Source: Mucilaginibacter sp. UR6-11 (GTDB lineage: Bacteria; Bacteroidota; Bacteroidia; Sphingobacteriales; Sphingobacteriaceae). Taken from it: a DNA stretch of 64,000 nucleotides. A program made the position numbers and the translations under genes. Shown in pieces: positions 1 through 7,788 of the stretch (its first letter is position 1; every line of letters begins with the position of its first letter). Location of the stretch: positions 744,432-808,431 of the forward strand of contig NZ_JAJIWO010000002.1 of assembly GCF_020880695.1 (NCBI RefSeq). The letters are read 5' to 3'. The notes below the pieces were generated by a model. It searched no databases. It was not told where the DNA came from and worked only from the letters and a program-made list of their open reading frames with translations.

Positions 1-297
1 AATGATGTTAGGGTACCTGGCCATATCAAAAAACTCATCACTGCGCAGGTGGCTGTCGCGCAGGTCGTTGTCTGTATTGATTGAATTTACATCGAGCACC
101 GCTTCAATGCTGCTGGTTTCTAATTTATCGGGGTCAAACACCATAGTCGCTTGCAACCCATTGATAGTGCCGCCGGTATTTACGCCCAGGTTCTTTAATT
201 GAAATTTAACGGTAGATTTTAGAATTACAACTTTTTGCGCGAAAGCAAAATTTGCTAAGATCAACAGGGGGATAACCAGGGCAACACTACGTTTCAT
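1..297 (-). CDS. YceI-like periplasmic protein (partial, C-terminus beyond window start)
   Basis: This reading frame stays open from an ATG at 297 to the window edge, giving 99 residues. It starts with a signal peptide ending near ALA/AFAQ, at about residue 21. The rest resembles the first half of the YceI fold: a strand-rich start, a segment with Gly-Gly-Thr-Ile-Asn-Gly, and the run DPDKLETSSIEA followed by alternating beta residues ending in SDEFFDMARYPNI. YceI-family proteins are small periplasmic lipocalin-like barrels that bind isoprenoid or amphiphilic lipids; the ligand here cannot be told. The residues DEFFD.xxYP are typical of the family. The C-terminal half is missing only because the window ends. 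Confidence 0.75.
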   Translation of the reverse strand, partial: MKRSVALVIPLLILANFAFAQKVVILKSTVKFQLKNLGVNTGGTINGLQATMVFDPDKLETSSIEAVLDVNSINTDNDLRDSHLRSDEFFDMARYPNII

Positions 298-398
298 ATT
301 GCGAATTAACGATGTTTATCAGCGGTAAAGTACTATGTGTTGGATTTTTTACATTACCCGGCGTTTACAGAACCATACTTCCCTAATTTATTCCCCGG

Positions 399-1709
399 TT
401 AAAATTCAACATGCGCCCTTATTGAAAATACATTTACCGGGCCGCGGTCCTTATTATAAGCCGGGTTTAAAATAAACTGGTAATCGGGCGATATGAAAAA
501 TTTATTTTGATAGGCATTTAGTTTGTAATACAACTCGGCTATCATTTCTGTGCTGTAATTTAATTTGCCGTCGCCGATAATAAAGCCATAACCGCCGGCA
601 GCTAAATAATCGCGATGGGCGTTAGATATGCCGTTACCGATAAAAGCCAGTGCCAGCTCGTCGTCTTTGCGTTTCCAAGACGTGCCCTTTAGCTGCGCAC
701 CAAAACTAATTGATTTGTCTATCTCTGTAAAATACCAGGTTTGGGTATGGCCATCGTTATAACTTAGCTTGGCAAATACGCCAAAATCATTTGTCAGGTA
801 TTGATCGGCGTTGATGCCAAAACCATATTTATGACGGCCATAAGCCTGCGTAGCATCCACATTAGGCGCAACCGGGCTTAAAGCCAGTGACTGCTGATAG
901 TTACCCATTTTGCCATTATTTAAAAATCCTAAAACGCGCACGGTGCCTTTTTGGCCGTTTAGGGTATAACGTTTCTCAAATTCTAAAGTCTGGGTGTTAG
1001 CTTTGCCTATTTTTTGATCCCAAACAGATCCGTTAGCCTCTGTGGTTGATAGCGTAAAAGCGAATCGCAATGTCCAGTCAGGCTGACCTAATTCGGCTGT
1101 GGCGCCCAATGCATAACCACGTGTATTGGCCGGATAATCCCAGGCCGCATTATCCATTAAGGCCCAGTTCATAAACTGGCTGCGTGGGTCATGGCTAAAT
1201 TCATTCCCGTCAAAAAAATCGGCCATGCCAAATTTACCCGCGGTGATAGAGAAATAGCGCTTGCTTCTTAAGCCGCCTAATAAGTTGGGGCCTGCTTCAA
1301 TGGTATCTTTTTCGTTTCCCCACTCAAAATTTTGTCTAAAATATAACCGGGCTATATAAATAGCCGGCGACGCGCTGCCTACCCTGAAGGTTTCGCCATT
1401 AGGGAAGCCGGCCACGCCCAGCGTTTTGCTGATACCTGCACCGCCTGATATCTCCGGGTTAAAAAACACTTCGGCGCCTTTCCATAATCGCGCAGCGCCA
1501 AACAGGGTTGATGTTATAGAGCTTTCTGTTTCAATACCGGTTTGCAAACTATTATCGCCTGTATATTTAGCGGTGAAAGCCGGTTTGTACTGCGAAATTA
1601 TAGTTTGCTGGAAATGAAAACTAAAACGTTCTTTTTTTAAAGTATCCTGCGCAAAGGCAAGGTGTGCAGCTAATAATAATATTAAGAATGAGTAGAGGTT
1701 TTTTTTCAT
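399..1709 (-). CDS. OprB-like carbohydrate-type porin
   Basis: The 436-residue product has a signal peptide ending in HLAFAQ at about residue 21. The body is rich in alternating aromatic and polar strands and ends in an aromatic-terminated strand (IRAHVEF), as outer-membrane barrels do. The segment ITAGKFGMADFFDGN with the later NWALMDNAAWDYP and RGYALGA matches OprB-family porins. In proteobacteria these pass glucose and other sugars; in Bacteroidota the substrate is unknown. The gene follows an AT-rich perfect palindrome at 1744-1777 that could be an operator. It stands alone on the minus strand, with the HD hydrolase gene ending 70 bases upstream. Confidence 0.75.
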   Translation of the reverse strand: MKKNLYSFLILLLAAHLAFAQDTLKKERFSFHFQQTIISQYKPAFTAKYTGDNSLQTGIETESSITSTLFGAARLWKGAEVFFNPEISGGAGISKTLGVAGFPNGETFRVGSASPAIYIARLYFRQNFEWGNEKDTIEAGPNLLGGLRSKRYFSITAGKFGMADFFDGNEFSHDPRSQFMNWALMDNAAWDYPANTRGYALGATAELGQPDWTLRFAFTLSTTEANGSVWDQKIGKANTQTLEFEKRYTLNGQKGTVRVLGFLNNGKMGNYQQSLALSPVAPNVDATQAYGRHKYGFGINADQYLTNDFGVFAKLSYNDGHTQTWYFTEIDKSISFGAQLKGTSWKRKDDELALAFIGNGISNAHRDYLAAGGYGFIIGDGKLNYSTEMIAELYYKLNAYQNKFFISPDYQFILNPAYNKDRGPVNVFSIRAHVEF

Positions 1710-1743
1710 AATGAGTTGCGCCTGTTATTAATTAGGTAAAGCT

Positions 1744-1777
1744 AATAATATTTTTAGACTTGTCTAAAAATATTATT
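1744..1777. promoter_or_regulatory. Perfect AT-rich palindrome, possible operator or terminator
   Basis: Two 16-base arms (1744-1759 and 1762-1777) are exactly complementary with a 2-base spacer. The core reads TTTAGAC-TT-GTCTAAA. It lies 35-68 bases before the porin start codon (minus strand) and just after the stop of the HD gene. The core layout resembles DtxR/MntR-type metal-regulator operators. It could equally be a terminator for the HD gene, although it lacks a clean T tract. Confidence 0.5.
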
Positions 1778-1778
1778 A

Positions 1779-2423
1779 TTATTTGCATTCTATATAAAAC
1801 TGTTGTAGATATTGTTCCATAAAATCATGTCGCTGTTGTGCCAGGCGTTTGCCGGTTTCGGTGTTCATTTTATCTTTCAGCAACAATAGTTTTTCATAGA
1901 AATGGTTGATGGTGGGCGCGGTCGAATTCTTATACGCTTCCTTACTCATATTCAGGTCGGGCTTAATTTCAGGGTTATAGATCTCGCGGCCTTTAAACCC
2001 TCCATAGTTAAATGCGCGGGCAATACCAATGGCGCCAATGGCATCCAACCGGTCGGCATCTTGTACTATAGCTAATTCGGGCGAGTGGAAAGCGGGTTTA
2101 TCAAAATTTGATTTGTAGGACATGTACCTGATTATATTTTGTACATGCAGGATAGTTTGGGGGTCGACTTCTGTAGTTTGCAGATAGTTGCCCGCTGTTG
2201 CCGGTCCAACCTCTTCATCGCCGTTATGGAATTTGCTGTCGGCAATATCATGCAGCAACGCCGCCAGCTCGATGACCAGCAGGTCGGCATTTTCTGTTTG
2301 AGCTATAAGCCTGGCGTTGGTCCACACCCGGTTTATGTGCCACCAGTCATGCCCGCCTTCGGCATTTTTTAAAGTTTGCTTTACAAAATGTATTGTATTG
2401 TCAATGATAGTAGCCTGCTCCAT
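1779..2423 (-). CDS. HD-domain phosphohydrolase (YedJ/YpgQ-like)
   Basis: The protein has 214 residues, the usual length of stand-alone HD hydrolases of the YedJ/YpgQ group. Metal-binding residues are visible as GGHDWWHINRV (His25 region), LLHDIADSKF (His58-Asp59) and VQDADRLDAIGAIGIARAF (distal Asp). Members hydrolyse phosphate bonds in nucleotides; B. subtilis YpgQ acts on dNTPs, but the substrate here is not predictable. There is no signal peptide, so it is cytoplasmic. A TATATTTG box lies 17 bases before the start. It ends just before the palindrome at 1744-1777. Confidence 0.85.
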   Translation of the reverse strand: MEQATIIDNTIHFVKQTLKNAEGGHDWWHINRVWTNARLIAQTENADLLVIELAALLHDIADSKFHNGDEEVGPATAGNYLQTTEVDPQTILHVQNIIRYMSYKSNFDKPAFHSPELAIVQDADRLDAIGAIGIARAFNYGGFKGREIYNPEIKPDLNMSKEAYKNSTAPTINHFYEKLLLLKDKMNTETGKRLAQQRHDFMEQYLQQFYIECK

Positions 2424-2440
2424 ATTTGCAAATTATGGTG

Positions 2441-2448
2441 CAAATATA
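2441..2448 (-). promoter_or_regulatory. TAnnTTTG -7 box for the HD hydrolase gene
   Basis: On the minus strand this reads TATATTTG, matching the Bacteroidota housekeeping -7 consensus TAnnTTTG. It ends 17 bases before the ATG at 2423. No clear -33 box is seen. Confidence 0.45.
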
Positions 2449-2456
2449 TAACTCTG

Positions 2457-2723
2457 CTAATCTGTCCCGGTACGTAAAAGTTTAAACTCGGCCTCATCCT
2501 GGTCGGCATCCAGCAATTCGGTGGGATTTACTTCCAGTACGTCTGCAATTTGAAAGAGCCTTTCGACGGTTATTTTAGTATAACCAAGCTCTATTTTACT
2601 GTAAGCATTTTGAGAAATATCAAGTTTATAAGCAAGGTATTCCTGCGTATAATTTTTTTGTTCTCTCTTTTTCCTGATGACTGCCGCTATGGCCTTAATT
2701 TTGCTGGCTATCTTATTGCTCAT
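2457..2723 (-). CDS. Small XRE-family HTH regulator
   Basis: This 88-residue protein is almost entirely a Cro/C1-type helix-turn-helix (about residues 12-70). It shows the family pattern IRKKREQKNYTQEYLAYKL followed by DISQNAYSKIELGYTKI and a C-terminal ...LFQIADVLEVNPTELL. Such proteins bind DNA as dimers; the target is unknown. No toxin-like partner gene adjoins it: the neighbours are the HD hydrolase (33 bases downstream) and a TonB-C-like protein (about 95 bases upstream). Confidence 0.85.
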   Translation of the reverse strand: MSNKIASKIKAIAAVIRKKREQKNYTQEYLAYKLDISQNAYSKIELGYTKITVERLFQIADVLEVNPTELLDADQDEAEFKLLRTGTD

Positions 2724-2817
2724 ATGTAGTAGGGGGTTGTTAACCCTTAACTACGAAAATTTTAGCCCCTTGGATTTATTAAATTAATTTCAAATTAATG
2801 ATTTTAAGTTTCTGATC

Positions 2818-3309
2818 TTATAAATCATAATTTACCAGTACCGTAGGCAATAAAGTTGCCATATCAAGCGGTACCTGATCAAGAGAAACTACCGGTTTAC
2901 GGTTTTTGTAAAAATTATAAACAGCCCTTTGCAGCCCGGCGTTAGCAATAGCCGGTGGAGTAAAACTTATACTGAACGGAATTATAAAATCATGAAACTT
3001 CTCATGATCCGGAATGATCCATTTATGGTTTGATTTTTTTAATGCTTCAATAATCGGTTCAGTTAGTGTAATATCATCAGCATAATAAATAATTATTTTT
3101 TTGATGGTGCCTTTTTCATCAGCAGTAAATTTAAAGACTGCTGTGCCGGTGGCCTTCCGGGCAATGAGTTGCGGCGATACAATAAGGCTGTCTTTAAAAA
3201 ACCTTGCCATTACTTCTTTACCTCCCTGAAACGGGAAAGCTAATTGCTCCTGCGCTTTTGCATAAAAACCTATTAAGGCTATTACGGCAACTAATACTAT
3301 CTTTTTCAT
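2818..3309 (-). CDS. Secreted protein with TonB C-terminal-like domain
   Basis: The 163-residue product has a short signal peptide (cleavage near FYAKAQ). Its central part contains ATGTAVFKFTADEKGTIKKI and then a helix with PIIEALKKS, a pattern close to the TonB C-terminal domain of many secreted Bacteroidota proteins. There is no transmembrane anchor or proline-rich linker, so it is not a full TonB. It starts 3 bases after the THUMP methyltransferase stop codon, which suggests co-transcription. Its function is unknown. Confidence 0.6.
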   Translation of the reverse strand: MKKIVLVAVIALIGFYAKAQEQLAFPFQGGKEVMARFFKDSLIVSPQLIARKATGTAVFKFTADEKGTIKKIIIYYADDITLTEPIIEALKKSNHKWIIPDHEKFHDFIIPFSISFTPPAIANAGLQRAVYNFYKNRKPVVSLDQVPLDMATLLPTVLVNYDL

Positions 3310-3312
3310 AAT

Positions 3313-4488
3313 TTATACTTCTTCTCTCGGTTCGCGCTTGGTGCCTTCATATAAATCATATTCTAATAACCGGCAATCAAGTTTGCCATTATAGAATTCG
3401 ATTTTTCTTGATGCACGCAAACCTATTTTTTTAGCCAGATCCGGGTTCCCGGTAAAAATGTAACCTTTATAACCCAGGCATTTTTTCTTCATGAAGTCGC
3501 CAATGCGTTTATACGTTGCCTCCAGCTTACTATGTACACCCAGGCGCTCGCCGTATTCGGGGTTAAACATAACAATGCCCGGCGCTTCCGGCACGTCGGT
3601 TTCTTCAAAATCACAAACGCTAAACTCTATTAAATGTTCTACACCCGCTGTTCTGGCATTTTTTTGAGATACGTCAATCGCATCCTGTGATATATCGGTG
3701 GCAATAATTTTAAAGCCAATATCTTTTTTGGCTTTATCTTTCAGGGCCCGGCGTTCTACAAAAAACGCCTGTTCATCATAACCCATAATATGCATAAACC
3801 CGTAATTCATGCGGAATAACCCGGGGTGCTTGTCGGTTGCCAGCAATGCGGCCTCAATAGCCAGCGTGCCCGAGCCGCACATAGGGTTAATAAATGTGCT
3901 GTTTCTGTCCCAGTGCGTAGCCATGATGGTTGACGTAGCCAGCGCTTCAAGCATGGGCGCTTTGCCCGGTATTTTGCGATAGCTGTGTTTGGCTAACGTT
4001 TCACCGGAAGTATCTATAAAAATCTCGGCCTTGTCATCCTGCCAGTAAAGATGCACTACGGTTTTATTGCCCTCTGCACCAGAGTTTGGGCGGATTCCTT
4101 TTATTGATTTAATCCGGTCGACGATTGCGTCTTTAACTTTAACGTTGGCAAACAGGGGTGTTAATATATGCTCATTATTAACGTTTGATGTTACCGAGAA
4201 ATACCCGGAAAAATCAATCACGTTTTCCCATTCAATTTGTACCAGTTCATCATAAAGCTCCTGCGGGTTTTCGGCAGTGAAGCTTTTTAAAAGATATAGT
4301 ATCTGGCTGGCGCAGCGCAGATTTAAATTTAAGGCGATAGTTTCTGTAACGGTACCCTGCAGCTCAATGCCGGTTTGAAATACGCGTGTGGGGGTAAATC
4401 CCAATTCTTCAACTTCCTGTTGCAAATAGGGCGATAGCCTTTTATTACAGGTTATTATTATTTTACTTTCGGTGTGGAAAACTGACAT
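3313..4488 (-). CDS. THUMP-domain class I RNA methyltransferase (RlmL N-terminal/YpsC-like)
   Basis: The 391-residue protein has an N-terminal ferredoxin-like and THUMP RNA-binding region (about 5-165), then a Rossmann methyltransferase. The SAM motif is FINPMCGSGTLAIEAALL and the catalytic motif IV reads MFNPEYGERLG. Relatives methylate N2 of guanine in 23S rRNA (the G2445 activity of RlmL). The usual motif IV is NPPY; here the second proline is Glu, so the substitution is worth noting. It is cytoplasmic. A TACTTTTG box lies 77 bases upstream. The next gene downstream begins after 3 bases. Confidence 0.85.
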   Translation of the reverse strand: MSVFHTESKIIITCNKRLSPYLQQEVEELGFTPTRVFQTGIELQGTVTETIALNLNLRCASQILYLLKSFTAENPQELYDELVQIEWENVIDFSGYFSVTSNVNNEHILTPLFANVKVKDAIVDRIKSIKGIRPNSGAEGNKTVVHLYWQDDKAEIFIDTSGETLAKHSYRKIPGKAPMLEALATSTIMATHWDRNSTFINPMCGSGTLAIEAALLATDKHPGLFRMNYGFMHIMGYDEQAFFVERRALKDKAKKDIGFKIIATDISQDAIDVSQKNARTAGVEHLIEFSVCDFEETDVPEAPGIVMFNPEYGERLGVHSKLEATYKRIGDFMKKKCLGYKGYIFTGNPDLAKKIGLRASRKIEFYNGKLDCRLLEYDLYEGTKREPREEV

Positions 4489-4565
4489 TATTTGATATTC
4501 AATAAGTTAGATGCATGAAGCGATTTTATCCAACTCATTACATTTAATAAATTTATGATTAGCTG

Positions 4566-4573
4566 CAAAAGTA
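4566..4573 (-). promoter_or_regulatory. TAnnTTTG -7 box upstream of the THUMP methyltransferase
   Basis: The minus strand reads TACTTTTG, matching the consensus exactly, 77 bases before the start codon at 4488. Confidence 0.4.
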
Positions 4574-4752
4574 ACCTTTAAAAAACATAGCCACAATAAA
4601 TGTTTGTAGCCTTAAAGTATTTCAGGTGTTTCACATTTTAAGAAATACCCGAAACAGGTGGAATAATTTGCTTTCAGTGTGGAAAACTTGCTGAATATTG
4701 TGTGGATTTACGTTTCTTATCTGTTAACTTTACATTTTTAATTTTTTGAACT

Positions 4753-5118
4753 ATGGAAATTAAGGGTAAGATACACGAAGTGTTCCCGACAGCACAAGTT
4801 ACTGAGGCACTGAAAAAAAGAGAAGTTATAGTTGAATATGTAGAGAATCCACAATATCCGGAATACTTGAAATTTGAAGCTATACAAGATCGCTGCAATT
4901 TGTTAGACAATGTAAAAGTTGGTGACGATGTAGAGGTTTTCTTTAATTTAAGAGGTCGCCCCTGGACCGATAAAACCGGTAAGAAGAGTTATTTTAACTC
5001 TATGCAATTATGGAAAATTAACGTATTAAGCGGTGGTGCAGGCAGTAGTGCAGCACCTGAGTATGCAGCCCCGGCTGATATCAGCTCGACCGCGGATGAC
5101 GATGATTTGCCATTTTAA
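4753..5118 (+). CDS. DUF3127-domain protein (OB-fold, SSB-like)
   Basis: The 121-residue product matches the Bacteroidota DUF3127 family. It begins MEIKGKIHEVFPTAQVTEA, contains REVIVEYVENPQYPEYLKF and DNVKVGDDVEVFFNLRGRPW, and ends with an acidic tail finishing in DDDDLPF. The acidic C-terminus ending in LPF resembles the protein-docking tail of single-stranded DNA-binding proteins, and the core looks like an OB fold. A nucleic-acid role is therefore plausible but is an inference. The gene is monocistronic, followed by a strong terminator at 5153-5188. Confidence 0.85.
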   Translation: MEIKGKIHEVFPTAQVTEALKKREVIVEYVENPQYPEYLKFEAIQDRCNLLDNVKVGDDVEVFFNLRGRPWTDKTGKKSYFNSMQLWKINVLSGGAGSSAAPEYAAPADISSTADDDDLPF

Positions 5119-5152
5119 TAACGTATAAAGCCTGTCACAAGCCTTTTTAAGT

Positions 5153-5188
5153 AACAGTAAAACCCCGCCAATGCGGGGTTTTACTGTT
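5153..5188. terminator. Perfect 16-bp hairpin terminator, usable in both directions
   Basis: Arms 5153-5168 and 5173-5188 are exactly complementary around a CAAT loop, with a GC-rich core (CCCCGC/GCGGGG) flanked by A and T tracts. It follows the DUF3127 gene by 34 bases. Confidence 0.85.
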
Positions 5189-5254
5189 TTAAGCGAATAT
5201 ATATATGTGAAATCAAAACGCTAACGTGCCTTTATAAACCATAAAATCACAATT

Positions 5255-6060
5255 ATGAAGGCGTCATCTCTGCTGCTTATTCCCGCGCTTACTGTTCTCT
5301 TTGCTGTTCAGAGCTGTGCTCAGGATATAACCATCAAAGAAAAAATAGGGCAAGTTGAGAATGGGCTTTTGCCCCCAGTACAAACTGAAGGGCAGGCGGC
5401 TTATAATATTAATGACCGGATGGCATTTTATCATGTAAAGCATAGCCGTTGTACATAATTATAAAATTGAATGGGCAAAGGGCCCAATTGTCGCTGCAAG
5501 ACAAATCAAACAAAGTGCTTAACCAGGAAATGACTAAAATACGGCTTACGCCGTATATTGATCAATCGGCGGCGCTCGGTGTTTTTATAGATAATCGTGA
5601 CAGAACCAAATATTTCCAGCATAGCGGCGTTGACGAAGGTTTTATAACTCAGTATTATGGTAGTCTTGAAGATGGAAACGGATTGATTATAATGATCAAC
5701 ACATCCAATGGCACCATCATCCAGGAAATTGTAAATAGCATAGCCAAAGTTTACGAGTTTAAGGGGTTATATTATTCTAAACAGTACAAAGTGGTATCCC
5801 TTTCGGACGACGTTTTGCAAGCCTATACCGGCCGGTACCAAATGGGCCCGGGGCTGGTTTTAACAATTTTAACAGAAGATCATCATGTATTTGCTCAGCT
5901 GGGGAGACAGAAGAAGATCGAACTTTTCGCCGAGGGTAACAACAAATTCTTTTCTAAGGAACCTAATGTAGAAATAGAGTTTATCAGGAATAACAAAGGC
6001 GAAATAGTTAAACTTTTAGTAAATGAGGATGGCGTACACGAAGGGCAAAAGATAAAATAA
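5255..6060 (+). pseudogene. Decayed serine hydrolase (beta-lactamase/class C-like family)
   Basis: Three fragments of one gene lie in three reading frames. The first (5255-5458) has a signal peptide ending in SCAQ and the family start KEKIGQVENGLLPP, with NINDRMAFYHV. The second frame, from 5442, gives IAVVHNYKIEWAKG, the usual next strand of secreted serine hydrolases. The third frame, to 6060, gives the C-terminal part (LSLQDKSNKVLNQEMTKIRL, then HSGVDEGFITQYYG, then a DUF3471-like tail). The catalytic SxxK and YxN segments that should sit between WAKG and LSLQ are absent. A frameshift and a large internal deletion have thus destroyed the active site. The C-terminal 200 codons remain open, so decay may be recent. 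Confidence 0.8.
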
Positions 6061-6156
6061 TGCCGCCGATAGCTGTCAGATTGCCGCAATTCAGCTTGTT
6101 AGCTGCGGATATTTCAAGGCTGATTTGCTATTTCGCCCAACAAATCGTACCGTGCA

Positions 6157-7446
6157 TCAGGGTTGGTTTAAAAAATCCTGTAACACCTGGTTGAACAAAT
6201 TGGGCTTTTCGTAAGCGCCAGAGTGTGTGGCACCTGGCATAATGAATAGCTGGCCTTTTGGGAGGCTTTGATAGATTTTCAGCGTATGCTCCGGCGAGAT
6301 GGCATCTCTGTCACCTGCCATAACGAGTGCGGGGACTTTGATCGCGCTTAGCGCGCTGAAAGACAGATGCGGGTAATTAAGCATCAGCGTATTTAGCTTT
6401 CTTTTCCGCGGATCGCTGCTCTTGGCTTCTACAGCAATACTTTTATAAATGCCGGGCGTAAACGCCGATGAGTCGGCCTGGATATTGGCTCCCCAGGCAG
6501 CCAGTTTTTTCACTTTTTTCGGATATCTCATCCCCATTTCGAGCGCAATGATACCGCCGTCACTTTGTCCCCAAAAATAGGCGGAATCAATATGGATCTG
6601 CTCTAATAATTGGTTGATATCATCAGCCATCAGATCGTAGGTCAGTTCCTTCCCGTCATCGCCTGATTTACCCTGAGCCCGGCTGTCTATCGCGATGACT
6701 TTATATTTCGATTTGAAAAAACTTATCCTGGCCGATTGGTTGGCAATGCTCCCGCCATTACCATGCAGCAGCACCAGCGGCTTGCCCTCTCCATAAGTTT
6801 CGTAATAAAGTTTAATCCCATTGACAGTCGCGTAGTTTCCATTGTCTGCATTACTGCCGTAATTGATATAGCGCGCGACCAATTTTAAACTGCTTTTGCC
6901 GGCAAACGGGTGAGTGCGTTCTGAATCGTAACTTACACCGTCAAATTGCAGGGGCATGGCAGTAGTGCCTGAAATCCAGCTTTGCATACCGCCTTGCTCA
7001 AAATCGCCATTGGGTATAACGATAGACCGCCATTTATCCGGGGTTTGCTCGACCTGTAGTTCAAAGCTGTCAAACAGAAATTCGCCTTTCTCTTTTGTAT
7101 AACCGCCGAGTTCGATCACTGAAGCATCACTGTCTATCTTCCCGGTCAGGGTTATCGTTTTCCATTCTTTATAGTTGCCGAGGGTTTGAGCGGGATTGGT
7201 GCGAAAACCGGGCTTCCCGTTTCTTAGTTTGACCTGGGCGAAAATGGTAGCTGCTGATTGTTCGTCAGGACCGTTTACTTTTAAGCTGGCTGATAATTTA
7301 AACCGTTTACCCTCATATTGGTTCACCGGAATAACCTGGGTAAAGAAGGCATACCTGTAAACGACCGGCGTGGCCGTTTGGGCATTTGATAAAAATGCGG
7401 CGGCAATGAGTCCCGCCAGCGGAATGATAATTTTGCAGGTTTTCAT
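6157..7446 (-). CDS. Secreted alpha/beta hydrolase with N-terminal carbohydrate-binding-like domain
   Basis: The product has 429 residues and a signal peptide ending near LSNAQ. Residues about 25-195 form a beta-rich module (ASLKVNGPDEQSAATIF, GDFEQGGMQSW) resembling galactose-binding-like modules. Residues about 200-429 are an alpha/beta hydrolase with VLLHGNGGS (oxyanion loop), FWGQSDGGI (nucleophile Ser), VMAGDRDAIS (Asp) and MPGATHSGAY (His), so the triad is intact. The protein is probably exported to the periplasm or surface. The substrate is unknown; an ester is likely. It is monocistronic. Confidence 0.8.
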   Translation of the reverse strand: MKTCKIIIPLAGLIAAAFLSNAQTATPVVYRYAFFTQVIPVNQYEGKRFKLSASLKVNGPDEQSAATIFAQVKLRNGKPGFRTNPAQTLGNYKEWKTITLTGKIDSDASVIELGGYTKEKGEFLFDSFELQVEQTPDKWRSIVIPNGDFEQGGMQSWISGTTAMPLQFDGVSYDSERTHPFAGKSSLKLVARYINYGSNADNGNYATVNGIKLYYETYGEGKPLVLLHGNGGSIANQSARISFFKSKYKVIAIDSRAQGKSGDDGKELTYDLMADDINQLLEQIHIDSAYFWGQSDGGIIALEMGMRYPKKVKKLAAWGANIQADSSAFTPGIYKSIAVEAKSSDPRKRKLNTLMLNYPHLSFSALSAIKVPALVMAGDRDAISPEHTLKIYQSLPKGQLFIMPGATHSGAYEKPNLFNQVLQDFLNQP

Positions 7447-7788
7447 AATAATGAATCGGCTATGATGAACTTACATATCAAATGTACGATATTTTTCGTA
7501 TATCTTTTAATATAATGAGTGATTTAAAGATTTTGCTAACTGGAAAATTCGAGCCTTTCTCTAAAGAATTGAAGCTTTTGGATTAAATAAAAGTTACTAA
7601 AGGGGGTTGATTCCCCTATATCAGGACAACGGGATCCGGCATAGCACCGGGTCGGATTTCACCAGACGACACAGCGAAAACGGCAAAACCGCCAAAGAAC
7701 GATGCCGCGCACATTACAGCTTACAGGATGCGAAATAAAAACCTTAACTTGCATTACATTCCCCGTATAAACCATTTAATTTTACCCT
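7447..7788. other. 342-bp intergenic stretch with no recognised gene
   Basis: It separates two divergent genes. The left part is AT-rich and would hold the hydrolase promoter. The right part (about 7620-7740) is noticeably GC-richer, like the following PAS gene, and contains no ORF with a recognisable product. TAATTTTA at about 7778 is one base from the TAnnTTTG box and could serve the PAS gene. Confidence 0.5.

Noticed and set aside
4674..4910. Antisense 78-codon frame over the DUF3127 start
   Set aside because: It overlaps a clearly coding gene and its promoter and has no motif.
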